64,000 nucleotides of DNA, from positions 1-64,000 of the forward strand of contig JAEQBH010005270.1 of the NCBI GenBank assembly GCA_016808115.1, given 5' to 3'. This DNA is from Tetrastigma voinierianum. Its lineage: Eukaryota; Streptophyta; Magnoliopsida; Vitales; Vitaceae. This document shows, one piece after another, positions 10,878-22,720 of the stretch. Within the stretch, counting starts at the first letter, position 1; each line of letters opens with the position of its first letter. A program made the translations under genes and the position numbers. The notes below the pieces were generated by a model. It was given only the letters and a program-made list of their open reading frames with translations, was not told where the DNA came from and did no database searches.

Positions 10878-11877
10878 AGGTTCGTGAACAAATTGCAAAT
10901 AAACTCTTTCAAATATTCAATTAACTTGTCATTTAGCTTTTATCAATGTGCAAAATGAGATATTAGTATTAAATACAATGTCTTTAGATATTTGAAAATA
11001 TGTATTCGAATTGTCTAGTTATTATTTGAACATATGAAAATAGGGTAAATGTGCAAAAAAAAAACCTTAAGTTTTACCAACTATCCCATTTCTACCCAAA
11101 CATTTTTTGGTCTAAAAAGGCCCCCCATGTTTACCCTTGTAGCGCACCTAAACTTCTACAGTCATAGAAAAGTTTCAATGGTTGTTAAATAGGACAGGTG
11201 ATTGTTAAACCGCACCCCTCATTTTGTTTTTCTTTTTTTTTTTTGCTTTTTTATTACACTTAATTTTTTAATATATTAAAATGAGTTAATCTTTCATACA
11301 AAAAAAAGATCAGTTATTTTGATTTTCTAATAAAAATCAAATAATATTTTTTGGATCCTAATAATATTGTTTGATTTTTAATATATTTATAAAAATCATT
11401 TATATTTTAAAAATTTTTATAGAGAATATTAAATAAATTTTTAAAAATAAAATTTTGGGTTTTTCCTATTAGTAAACAATTTTAAAAATTCAACGAAAAA
11501 GTTAAAAAGAAAAATCAATCATAAATGTGAAAGCAAATTATTTTCAACAAAAACCAAAAAAAAAAAAAAAACAAACACCGCTTTAGTTTTAGTTTAATTG
11601 AGATATTTGAATGTTATATATATATATATAACCTAAACACATCTTGGTTTAAGAGTTAAAAGTGAATAAACACATCTTGGTCGGTTTCATACTAAAAAGG
11701 AGTTGAACAAGAAGAGAATTGGGGAGAGAATTTTTAGCTTCAAAGTCAAAAAATAAAAAGTTAATTTTGATGTATATTGAGTGGTAGGATTGGTGGTGGG
11801 GCAGGGGGACAGGAAGAAGAAGGAGAAGAAGAAGAAGAAGAGCCATCAAAAAAGTAGTTGAAACATGAAAGATGGAG
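10878..11877. other. AT-rich DNA with homopolymers and a short GAA repeat
   Basis: No gene is supported. The stretch has a poly-A run at 11557-11571, a TA run at about 11617-11629 and a GAAGAAGAA run at 11815-11841. The last gives a spurious leucine-rich frame on the minus strand. Confidence 0.5.
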
Positions 11878-11980
11878 TGAGGACTATGAAAGGTTGACCA
11901 TCGTCAAGCCTTACAGGACGATGGCTGTGGCCATTATCAGTATGAAAAGCAGCCATTCTGGTCAACCTTTCTTAGACCTT
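11878..11980. repeat. Long imperfect inverted repeat (hairpin) with 13-bp perfect arms
   Basis: GAAAGGTTGACCA at 11888-11900 is the exact reverse complement of TGGTCAACCTTTC at 11959-11971. Pairing extends outward (GGACTAT against ATAGACC-like bases) and the inside holds nested arms ATGGCTG/CAGCCAT and TCGTC/GACGA. The fold would be a branched hairpin of about 100 nt. It could be a small-RNA precursor, a MITE core or chance; nothing else identifies it. Confidence 0.55.
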
Positions 11981-12846
11981 TGATGACAAAAAAGTTACAG
12001 TCTACTACTCCATCCATCACACAACACATTGAATTATCACTATCTGGGTCGGTGGCCCTGGTGGGTGGAACATAAACACATGGCAACCCTTCACAACCTC
12101 AAACAAAAAAAAATAAAAATAAAAAAACCAGTTGGACCCACATGGTAGGTTGCTTATTCAATTGTTTTCATACTTGAAACTTCCAAAATCACTATCTTTA
12201 GTCTTTACACACAACAAATCACTTTTTTTTTAAATTATTATTGGCTTTGATTACATTGTTGTTGTAATATTCTGTTTACTTAACTTGTTTCGAATCGAAA
12301 AAAAAAATTAGGCTTCATTTAGAACTTAAAAATTATTAGGAAAATAAAAAAAATATTAAGAAAAATGATTTTCTTATATAAAATCAAATCAAATATAACC
12401 AAATTTTATATATTTTTTAATTTCTTAGTGCTTATTTGAATTCATTTATTAAATTTAAATATATATTTTATTTTTTTCTAAATCTTATTTTCTCTCACTT
12501 CTCCTTTATGTATATTTTTCTTTATATTTTATTTTCTTAGTACTTTTTGAATTCCAAAAAAAGCTTAAGAAAAATGATCTTCTTATATTCGGTTTCACCA
12601 TGAAAAATATAAAAAAAAATATCAAATATAATAAAAATTTTAAACGAAATAAATAAAATGAGTTTAAATAAATATATAAAATTAATTTATTAAATGTAAC
12701 ACTATTTTTGTACAAAAACTCAGACAGGCATAGCAAGATAAAAAATCCAGGCAATACAGCCCAATAGTTACATTTGTTTCCGTTTGACTTTTTACTCAGG
12801 GAGGATTCCCCACCTTTATTTCAACCCTTTACAGAAGACCTCATGT
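11981..12846. other. AT-rich non-coding DNA including a dispersed low-complexity repeat (about 12310-12640)
   Basis: No gene is visible. The 12310-12640 part shares AAGAAAAATGATNTTCTTAT-like phrases with 14545-15130 and 18690-18900 and so belongs to a dispersed, poorly defined repeat. Confidence 0.45.
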
Positions 12847-13142
12847 AAATTGATACTTGTTGGTCCACATATATTTGTCACAAATAAACATTCACGAGAA
12901 ACATTATTTATTATGTTCACATATGTATTGGACCACGCCAAACTAAATTGATACTTATCGTCCCACATATATTTATTATGTTTATATGTATTGTGACAAC
13001 AAACAAACATTCTGAGAAACATGTTTTTGGTTGATTGCGTACATTCGCACCCATTCTTCTATACGGTAGTTTTCGTATGCACGGTTGGTTGATTGGATAA
13101 AATTTCACCCATTCTTCCTACCTGGGTAGTTTCTTACTTTCA
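12847..13142. repeat. Two adjacent direct duplications of about 108 bp and 58 bp
   Basis: AAATTGATACTT...CCACATATATTT...GAGAAACAT occurs at 12847 and again at 12955. TTGGTTGATTG...CACCCATTCTTC...GTAGTTT occurs at 13027 and again at 13085. Both pairs are diverged, so the duplications are not recent. Confidence 0.7.
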
Positions 13143-13259
13143 CGTCACATGGTTTTTAGTTGGGACTTTATGATAAACATTCTTTTGCCTTTTCAAGTGT
13201 ATTGCATTTTTTAAAAATTTAATAAGTAATAGCAACTCTTTTAATCTGAAATATAGTAA

Positions 13260-13925
13260 ATTGTGCCGGTGAATTGAGCTTCCTTCCACTGCATGTGTGT
13301 TGTCACTAAATTCTCGGAGACTCGGATCGTCGAGGTATAAGCTTAGCGATGGGGCCGCCGCCGAAAATGACAATCTGTCGATGGTGGTGTGTTGACGCCT
13401 ACCGATCTTGCGGATTAGAATGAGGCGTCGATCTTTTCTGTTTTCGGTAAAGTATTTTCACCTATCTTTATTTGCGATTCTTGTATTTTATGAATTAAGG
13501 AAGATAACATGGAAAGTGGGTGATTGGTTTCCAAAATGGAAGGGGGGAGGCGCTTCATTTGTGAGTCAGTCGTTTTTCCTTTTGGATAACCAAGTCATCC
13601 ACGAATCTTCGCGCCGAGTCGTTTGATCGTCTGGGGCGGTTATACCACGTGGTATGTGGGATGATGCGTCCTTGAGATACAAAGGATTAGCCAGATAATT
13701 GTTAGTTGGCCATCTTCTTGAAGGCGACCCGGTAGAAGGATGTCTTGGTCCGTCTTGAAGGCCCTTTGTTGTGATCGGATAAGTTCCGCGGGAGTGGGGC
13801 TTCAAGCGGTGGTGCAGAATCGTGTTCGTGTGGGGATCTTGGGTCTCGCGTGGACTTTGATCGCGTCTGGTGCTGGATGAGATCTTTGGGCCAAAGTCAT
13901 GGCCACATGATATTCGTAACAATTT
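13260..13925. other. Island of higher GC in AT-rich DNA, unidentified
   Basis: The composition changes sharply from the flanks. A 118-residue open frame on the minus strand (13566-13922) is rich in Ser, Arg, Pro and Thr and has no motif I recognise; a plus-strand frame at 13408-13626 is equally anonymous. It could be a fragment of an LTR, of a gene 5' region, or of another element. I assign no function. Confidence 0.3.
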
Positions 13926-14388
13926 AATATTAACGTTAGCAGATTGAGTTAAATTGATGAATGCGTGTATTACATTTAAACATATACTACCTCACTCCAT
14001 CCATACCATCAATTTTCAAACTAAAATATGTGTAGTTTACTTCATCCATCTTCAAAATTAAAATTAAAAAAATGAGAAAAGAAGTCATACTAAAATTTAT
14101 GTGAATAAATTAAATCGGTGTTGTATAAACAAATTTACCCACTTAAGTGATATAATAATTTAAGTTTATAATTTAAAATTTAAATAATTGTAAGTGATAA
14201 ATAAAAATAATTAACTTATTTTGAAGTCGGTATATCCCATTTACACTAATTATTTCCATAATCTCATGACTTCTATGATTATGAGACTTTCTTTCCATTG
14301 ATTATAATTTATAAGAATATATAGTTAAGTTATGGGTATATAATTTTTTTTTCTTTTGACTTTTATTCATTTTGTATTATATCCTTGA
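13926..14388. other. AT-rich DNA, no gene seen
   Basis: Near 13988-14050 there is a weak resemblance to Stowaway-like ends (CTCACTCCATCCATA) without a matching partner. Otherwise nothing is recognisable. The 8 bp 14381-14388 form the left target duplication of the hAT-type element that follows. Confidence 0.4.
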
Positions 14389-15175
14389 CAGGGGCAGACC
14401 TAGCATTGGCTTAGGAGGGTAAATGTCTCCCCACAAATTTTGGAAAAAAATTATTTTTATTAGAATTTGAAGTCATATATTTAATTGAAAGTAAAATCTA
14501 ATTGTTATCAAACCATTTAAGTAACTGAAATTTACCCGTACTATGTTTGGTTTCCAGAAAATGTATAGGAAAGAAAAATATGAGAAAAAAATGAAAGAAA
14601 AATAAAAAATAAGGAGTTGAATATCACATGTGTTTTTATTTTCTCCTTCAAACAAAATTTATTAGTTTTAAAGATTAAATAATTTAAGAATTTGTAAGTT
14701 TTTAAGTAATTTCATTTATATTTGATTTTCTTTAAGATTATGTTTGGTTCCCCGTGAAAAATCAAAGGAAAGAAAATAAATGAAAAGTATAAGAAAAATG
14801 AAGGAACTAAACAAATAGAATTAAATTTCGTATAATGTTGCATTTGCTACCTCAAATCAATTTATTTAATTTTAAACTCATCAATATAAGATTAAATTAT
14901 TTTAAAATACTTAAATTTCTAAGTAATTTTATTTATATTTGATTTTCTTTAAAAAAATTTAGTAGACAATCAAACATAAGAAAATTATTTTCTTAAGCAT
15001 TTTTTCTATCCTCAGAATTTTATGAGAACCAAATACAACCTAATTTTTTTATTAGACAATTAAACATTAGAAAATCATTTTCCTTTGTATTTTTTTTCTT
15101 TCTTAGTATTTCTCCGAAACCAAACATTATTAATGTTTTTACTCTCCCTCAACTTATTTTCTGGGTCCACCATTG
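14389..15175. mobile_element. Non-autonomous hAT-type DNA transposon, 787 bp
   Basis: Left end CAGGGGCAGACCTAG and right end CTGGGTCCACCATTG are imperfect inverted repeats (10 of 15) of the CAGGGGCGGA type common in plant hAT elements. Flanking 8-mers ATCCTTGA (14381-14388) and ATCCTTAT (15176-15183) match in the first six bases, in line with the 8-bp hAT target duplication. The interior is AT-rich, has no transposase, and contains GTTTGGTTTCC-like phrases in both orientations. Confidence 0.65.
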
Positions 15176-16639
15176 ATCCTTATAGTGCATTGCTCTTGAA
15201 TTCTAACATGAAATATCTCATAAACTCAACCCACCTCCAGGACATTGCTATAGATTAATTTGGGAGTTACACATCAAACAAACTTAATATTTAAATAAGA
15301 ATTGGGTAATAAGTTATAAATTGATAATTTGGACATGATTTACAATTCACGGTTAATTTAAATCATTAGCAAATAACAATAAATGATAAACTGAATTAAA
15401 GCTACAAGATCCCTGCACACACACACGTGAAGACACTTGTTATGCTTGAGTTTGATTTCCGTGATTTTGTGTTGTTTATTTATTTTATTTTAATACTCTC
15501 TTGCTTCTTTCAACGTAGTAAATTGTCCTTTTAGGACTCTTAACCTCAGGTACGTTTATGCTTTATTCGTTTGTTTGATGTCCTTTTTCTATTTTAATAG
15601 TGAGACGTTTTTGTTTATCTAGTGACGGATTGACACTTATATTAATGATAGGTTATCTTTTTCTAATGTTTATCCCAACAATTTCCAAAGCTAAACTAAC
15701 AAATAAAATTTTATAAAGGGTTATTTGATATAATTACTTGTTTTTCTTAATTAAGTATTTTGTTATAATATAATAAATTATGCTACATTGGGATATGAGT
15801 AGTGGGTTTCTCCTTTTCGCATATGTCTTGTATTTTTATAATTACTTGTTAAACACTCAATTTTTAAAAAAGTTTTATAACCTGTGTTGTTTTTTTATTT
15901 CTATTCAATTTTGCATCTAACGATGTGGTATTTTATTCTTACAAGGATTCCATTATGGGAGAATGCGTATGCCCTTCCCATCATTGATAGACCCAAAAAA
16001 ATGCGGCTATAGAAAAAATTTTAGTGGGAGCAATGTGATAAGAATGAATAACTATTTCATTTTTTTTTAATATCGACTATTTAAATTATTTTTAACTTCT
16101 GCTATAGTAAAATTCCAAATTTTAGTGGAGGTATTTGCCCCCTTGTCATATACTATGTCTTGAGATATGCGATGCACTTCTGTCCACCACTTTTCATTTA
16201 GTCGGTCCTCAAGGCTATAACCGTCTTGTTTTAAAAACAATTTTAGTTTTTAAAAATAAAAAATTAGAGAATAGTTTTTGAAAACAAGTAGTATAGAGAA
16301 CAATTAAAAAAAGAAAACATGAGAAAATTAGAAAAACCATAAATAAATAATTTGTACTTGAAAAGATAAGTTCAATTTTTGGCTTCTTAAATGCTACAGA
16401 TTATAATGTAGTAGTGATTTCGACTAGGACTTGAACTCGAGACCAACCGTCCCATTTTTATACCATGCATTTTTGAAATGTTGAATACTCTGTCACATGA
16501 ATTAGGCATGATAGACAAATTTCATTTAAATTATATATTTTTCTTAATTAATTTAAACTTCTTTACGAAGTTTTTATTGAACAAATAAATTCAAAATTAC
16601 ATTGTACTTGATATATAGTATAATTTAAAACTAAAAAAG
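15176..16639. other. AT-rich DNA, no gene seen
   Basis: Only short low-complexity runs and a small CA repeat (about 15417-15427) are visible. On the minus strand near 16390-16500 there is a B-box-like GAGTTCAAGTCC, a weak hint of a tRNA-derived SINE. Confidence 0.4.
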
Positions 16640-16640
16640 C

Positions 16641-16713
<73 letters not shown>
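16640..16713. repeat. (TA)n microsatellite
   Basis: About 74 bp of nearly perfect TA dinucleotides, with one phase slip near 16669. Confidence 0.95.
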
Positions 16714-16718
<5 letters not shown>

Positions 16719-16904
16719 TAATAATTTTGAAACTAAAATAATGAGTTCATCCTAGATACAATTGGCTCATCCAAAAACAAAATATTCAAACAAGTTTTTT
16801 GTTTATTTTTTTATTAAAACAACTTATAAGGCCCTTTGTTAGATTGAATAACATAAAAAAAAAAAAAACCATTTATTGTTTGTTTAACTTAGAAACAATA
16901 TTTT

Positions 16905-17060
16905 AAAAACTAGTTGTCCGTTGAGTGGTAAAGGTGTGGGAATAGGCTATAAGAGATCTTAGTTCAAATCCTTATAATAATAGGTTGGTACAATATAATG
17001 TGCACAGTAAATAATAAAATGAATTCTAAAAAAATTATGATAGTAAATGTACTAACTTTT
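16905..17060 (+). repeat. Possible tRNA-derived SINE fragment
   Basis: An A-box-like TTGAGTGGTAAAGG at 16921-16934 is followed about 40 bp later by a B-box-like AGTTCAAATCC at 16961-16971, the spacing and order of a pol III internal promoter. The tail is AT-rich. No clear target duplication was found, so this is tentative. Confidence 0.4.
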
Positions 17061-19564
17061 GGTTCATTTTTTTTACCCCATGTTAGCAAAAATAACTGTA
17101 CTCTTTTCTCATAAAATAACATTTAAAAAAAATATATATACATATAAATACTGCAATAATTAAAAATTTTATATTAAAATGAATTACTTTTCAAATTAAA
17201 GCATTGACAATATTAGAATTGTTTCAGACTTATACAAATCTTTAAAAGCTCATGAATAATTAAATTAATGATAATGATAAATGATGGTCCTTCAAAGCTG
17301 GGGAAATGTTTTTTTTAAGCAAGCTGATAATTTATTTTAAGGACTCACTCAATGTGATTTAAACAGCAATAACATGCATTAAATAAGGCTGAGTGTAAAT
17401 TAATAAGATAATTGTATGCTAATCCTCAAGATTTGCTTGTACAATCAAATCCGTACAGTAGAAACACGTGATTCATATTCCTCCATATGGATGCGCCACC
17501 ACTTTCACGTGTCTTTTTTCTTTATGTATATTTATATTTATTTTAATAATATGATAAGCAAACCTTATTGTAAACGTGAAGGACATGCAGTAAGATTTTA
17601 ATTTTGAATAATAACAATTGCATGTCATGTAAGACTGATAAAATTTGACCTGATAAATTGGCGCGGGTGTCTGGTTTACGGGTTTGGATTAAATATATGG
17701 TGTATTTGAGAGTCGTATTCGTGCTTAAGATGCAATACGTTTAATAAATAGATAGTATTCGTGTTAAAAAATCTTTAGAAACAAAATTAGAAAAAAAAAA
17801 AAAATAAAATAAATAAAATAAAATTAAATAAAACAAATAAAAGTTAAAATTAGATGAACTTTTTATTTGTGACTTAGACTCATTTATTTATTTTAACTCA
17901 TTAAGTAAATAATATAAAAATATATAAATTTCAAGCGACTTTAATTTTATTTAATTTTAATATGAAGGAGCTAGTCATAAGTGTTCACACCTGTACTCTG
18001 TATAAAAATACATACGTCTTAAGAAAATTCGATATAAACTTTTAAATACACAAATGAAATATTATACATAAGCGAGTTAAATATTTAAATTATAAAAAAA
18101 AGGTCTTGAACTTATGCCTTCGTGTTAAACCTAGCTCGATCTCCTATCATATTAAATTATTAAATATGAAAGGATTATTTAAATAAAGAAATATTTTTTA
18201 TAATGTTACAAGATTCATGATATAATCCAATGTCTTGATCTATCTAAGATAAAATATATTATATTTTATTATGAAACCTTCATATAATCCATGAGGCTAT
18301 ATCCATATGTTTAAAAACTTGCTACATGTAATATGCACATTTAAAGCATAAATTTCAATTTATCCCATGTGTAGGGTGGACTACATTCATTGAAGCATAC
18401 ATTTTTAATTAATTACGTTATAATCCTTCAAAGATAAGAAAGACAGCTACCAAAATATATCGACTTCATCCCTAACATACCTTATCACGAAACAGTAAAT
18501 AAACCTACTCACTTGTCTCAGGGCCTCCCCAAATTTTGGTCAAAACGATTTCATAAGTACCTCATTGAGATATTTATATAATTGGTTAATTAATTATCTA
18601 CAATCAATTAATTAATTAATCAAATTGAAACAAACTTACTTGTCTAAGCAGCCTCCATGGATATTTGGTCAAAAAACCCTTTGGTTGTGTTTGATTCCCG
18701 GAAATTACTAAGAAAGGAAAAAAAATTGTTAAGAAAAATTATCTTCTCAGATTTTGTTGTGTAATGAAAAATTTTAAGATCGTGTTTGGTTCTCGAAAAA
18801 TAGTAATGAATGCTAAGAAAAATTATATTTTCATGTTTGGCCGTGGAATGAAAATTTTTAAAGAAAATTAAATAAAAATATAATTATCAAGAAACTTACA
18901 AATTCTTAAATTATTTAATTATTGATGAGTTAAAATAAATAAATTATTTTAAAGTAATAAGTAAAAACAATATGTTATCATCTTATATAACTCGTGTGGT
19001 AAACGCTGCCTTGCTAGCCCAGAGTTGAAGTGGGTTGACCGATCGGATTCAGCCCATAATTTAAGCTCTAATTAAAAAGGACAACTTTTTATTTATTGTT
19101 TTGTTTTACAATAGTTTTTATTTATTGTTAATCATGCAATATCTATTATTAAAAATATTTTTAATTATATCTATAGCATTAATTTAATTAATTACTTTTT
19201 TGGAGGCCGGGTTGACATGAAACAGGGCCCATCACTGGCCCGAGCCTCAACCTCTTCAAGAAATATTTTTCTTTTCTTTTCTTTTCTTTTGAAAAAATTC
19301 AAATTAATCGAAGGCCTGCTCGGAAGTATCATTCAATTAGACATGCATGATTTATTATAAATAAATAATAACGACAACTGAAAATTAAAATTTATTTGGT
19401 AACATTAAAATTAAAATTAAGAAAATTAACTAGGTCCAAGTTTGGGCCCAGGCCTGTTTTTAGCTCGAGCATCCTGACTAAACCCAATTGAAGCCCAAAC
19501 TAAGTGACCCAAAATGACATTGATACTACATTCATTGCTTCTTCTTCTTTTTCTTTTCCATTGA

Positions 19565-19566
<2 letters not shown>
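17061..19566. other. AT-rich DNA with local repeats, no gene
   Basis: A pair of related segments near 18505-18550 and 18630-18670 share ACTTGTCT...GCCTCC...TTGGTCAAAA. The 18690-18900 part carries GTTTGGTTCTCG and related phrases of the dispersed low-complexity repeat also seen near 14.6-15.1 kb. GGGTTGACC and GGCCCGAG phrases at 19050-19510 resemble hAT subterminal sequence, without definable ends. Confidence 0.4.

Positions 19567-19601
<35 letters not shown>
19567..19601. repeat. (TA)n microsatellite
   Basis: About 35 bp of perfect TA dinucleotides. Confidence 0.95.
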
Positions 19602-19602
<1 letters not shown>

Positions 19603-19887
19603 CATTCAAAAGGGCATAGAGGGGATCCCATAAACTTTTCGAATAGTTCATTTTACCAGATCATCCTTAAAAACACATTGATAATAAATTATATGAAAAA
19701 TAAAAAATCAATCAACATTTCAAGGCTTCATAAAGAGAATTTAAACATTAGGCTTAAGAATTTGATTGTTTTACATTAGGCTTAAGAATTTGAATGTTCA
19801 CTAAGGATTGTTGAACGTAGTATTGGACGGCGAAACATTCTTTGTCGAGTGTTCCAAAATCTATTTATTCTATTGATGCCCTAAAAC

Positions 19888-21307
19888 TAGAGTTGATAAT
19901 ATGAGTTAAGCTTGGTGTGCCAAATAAAATTTAAGGTCCGAATAAAATTGGACCAAATTGGTCAAACTTGTTTTGGCTCGTGGCCCATGTGAATTTGGTC
20001 CGGGTTGACCAGATTAGCTGGATTGGTCTGTGGTATGAAATTTTTATTTAATTTTTTTAAGTAACTAGCTTAGTAATTGAGGTTTTCAGGGATTTATCTA
20101 TAAAATTCAATATTTTTATATTTTAGCTTTTAACATTAAGTCAAATGTATGCTTTTGTAGCATAGTGGTTTTGAAAATAATAATTACTATAATATATGAT
20201 TAATATATTAAGCTTGATGGTTTTACCTATTTTTATTTTCAATTTTTTAAAAATGTGCCTCTATTTTTAATATAATTTGTATGATAATTTAATATATTAA
20301 AAAATCTTGTATGTGATACAGGAATCATTTGAATTATATAAGTGGTTTAATATTGAATATATTTGCATTTATCTCACAAATCTTACTTTAAATATTTATA
20401 TTCCATTTTTTTTTATTTATCCTTTAAATCTTATTCAATCATATATGTTTTTTTTAAATGAAGTTGTACTAATTCATAAATTAACTTAAATCAAATTTAG
20501 TAGCTAAATTATCAATATATTTTAAATAATTTTATTACTTAAATTGGTGATAATAACAATAATTTTATTACTTAAACTGAGTATTTAATAAAAAAATAAT
20601 TTTATTTTTAAAATAATTAACAAAAATTGGACACTTATTTCTTTCATAATATGGTTATATCTTCTAGCAAGATGAATTTTCAAAATAAATAGAATATTTC
20701 ATTATTATACAGTTGAAATGCATTTGTGGAAAAAAAATATTTTTATTCCAAATACAAATGAAATTTATGTTGTTAATATTCTAAAAATTTAATTAATAGA
20801 TGATAATAACTCAACTAGCATCGATGATATATATCTTTCTAATATGGAGTTGCATGTTATTATTGAATATAAAAAAATGAAGATGAAAATTAGAGGCATA
20901 TGAGATGTCATTTGATACTTTGAAATTGTTTTTTTCAAAAGTTATTATAAGTTGTTACTTTATTGTTTTGGTATTATTTCACTGGTTAGTTTGGTACTTT
21001 GGATATAATAGTGCTATATAATTATTTATTTATCTAAGTTTGTTTACTATTATTATATTGTTTAGACTAAATCATTTTATATATTAATTATTATTATATA
21101 TTATTAATTTTTATTTGAAGAATAATAGAATTTGTAAAATTAAATTTTTTTTGTATTTTTGTAAGGTTTTGGGCTATAACCCATATGGGTTGGGTTGATC
21201 GAAATCTAGCCCGAATAAAAATGGGCTAGATTAGCCCAACCCGTTTTGGCCCGTACCCCGATTATGCTAACTCGAAATGGGTTGGGTTGACCCATTTTCC
21301 AGTTCTA
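19888..21307. mobile_element. Non-autonomous hAT-type DNA transposon, 1420 bp
   Basis: Left end TAGAGTTGATAATATGAGTT and the reverse complement of the right end, TAGAACTGGAAAATGGGTCA, are imperfect inverted repeats. The flanking 8-mers CCTAAAAC (19880-19887) and CCAAAAAC (21308-21315) match in 7 of 8 bases, the hAT target-duplication length. The subterminal regions hold many GGGTTGGG, GGCCC and TTGACC motifs, as is usual for Ac-like hAT ends. The AT-rich centre has no recognisable transposase. Confidence 0.75.
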
Positions 21308-21889
21308 CCAAAAACCATATTGTACTTTAATAGCTACGGGAATAAAAATACAATGTATAAATTAGTATCACTTTACTAGGTAGTTACTAGTTAATACCCA
21401 ATCAAAAATATATTTTAGTGAAAATAATGTTAATATAACGACTTAGAGTCATCCACTGGGACAAATATTCTTAGCAATTGAAGCAAGAATATAGAGTCAA
21501 ATCTAGTAACGATTATGCAAAATTTATGGACAACTTCATATTTAAGAAGAGTAGTGTGACGGCCCAAATCCGAGGGTCATTTTTTTTTTTTTTTGGCTAT
21601 TGGACAAGTTTATAGCGACAAAATTCCTTTGTTGCGCTCCCAGTCCCTTGTCGTGCGCGTGCTCAGGCTTGTCGTGTGTGTCCGGCCTGATTTGTCTCAT
21701 GCGCAAGGCCTCCTTTGTCGTGACGCAACACGACGCCACACTATCGCGCGCGATAAGGCTGTAAAATTGCGCGGCGGAAAACTCAGCGTGTGCGCCGCGC
21801 CACGCCTTGTTGCGACACCGTGCCCGCTATCGTGACCGCGAGCGGTATGTCGCGACACATGGAAACCCCCGTAATCACGGAACTGCAGT

Positions 21890-22720
21890 AAGCAGCGTAA
21901 TGGTACTTTGTCGCGACATAAAAACCCATCGAGCGAACTGCCGCAACACAAGAGTACTCTGCTACGACATAGAAACTCCTGGCCTTGATTAAACTCTATC
22001 GCGACATGAAAACACTCTGTCGCAACATAATTCCTCCTTACCTTGGCCAACTCTGTCGTGACATAAAAATACTCGGTTGGGACAGAAAATCTTCTCAGCC
22101 TGGCCAACTATGTCGCAACCTAAATTTCCCTGTCACAACACAAAACCTTTCATATGGCCATACTCTGTTGCGACATAAAATATTATGTCTCGACACAAAA
22201 ACCCTGCCCAAGGCCAAACTCTATTACGACACAGAAATATTTTGTCGCGATATAGAAACTCCTGGCCTTGACCAACTCTGTCACGACACAATATGCTGTG
22301 TCGCAACACAAGGCCCTTTGGTCTTGGCCACATTCTATCACGACATAGAATACCTTATCGCGACACAACTCCGTGAAATCCTGTCGCAACACTACAAATC
22401 TCTGTTGCGACACAAAATCTCTTAGCCTTAACCAAGCTCCGTCGCAACCCTGACCTCTTGTCATGACCATCTCTATCGTGACAAGGGAACCTCTGTTACG
22501 AAATTGTCACGATAGAAAATAAAACACTATTGAGACAGGTAGGGACCACTGACCGATGACATAAGCGAGAGAAAAACTCAGTCGGCCGGGGAAGCCTATT
22601 GCAGCCCGATAACCGCTGCGGCTTGAGAACTATGTCGCGACACAAGAACCATGTCGTGACACAGAACCATAAGCTTTGTCGTGACCTGGAAAATCTCTGT
22701 TGCGACCCAAACTGCCTAGC
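21890..22720. repeat. Array of TGTCGCGACA-type palindromes in the LTR
   Basis: Dozens of copies of the 10-bp palindrome or one-step variants (TGTCGTGACA, TGTCGCAACA, TGTTGCGACA, TGTCACGACA) recur every 20-40 bp, linked by phrases such as TAGAAACTCCTGGCC and ACCTTGGCCAACTC. Most variants differ by C-to-T or G-to-A at a CpG. Confidence 0.85.

Noticed and set aside
11649..11849. Minus-strand frame starting with a leucine run that looks like a signal peptide
   Set aside because: The leucines come from a GAA/GAAGAA simple repeat; no downstream domain exists.
13988..14250. Stowaway-like MITE suggested by CTCACTCCATCCATA
   Set aside because: No matching inverted end or TA duplication was found.
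21985..22425. 146-residue plus-strand frame with repeated CRDI/CRNL phrases
   Set aside because: The periodic peptide is a translation of the TGTCGCGACA array, not a protein.
21890..22720. Palindromic repeats with spacer-like linkers resembling a CRISPR array
   Set aside because: The units are 10-bp palindromes inside plant LTRs, linkers are conserved between copies, and there are no cas genes; the context is eukaryotic.
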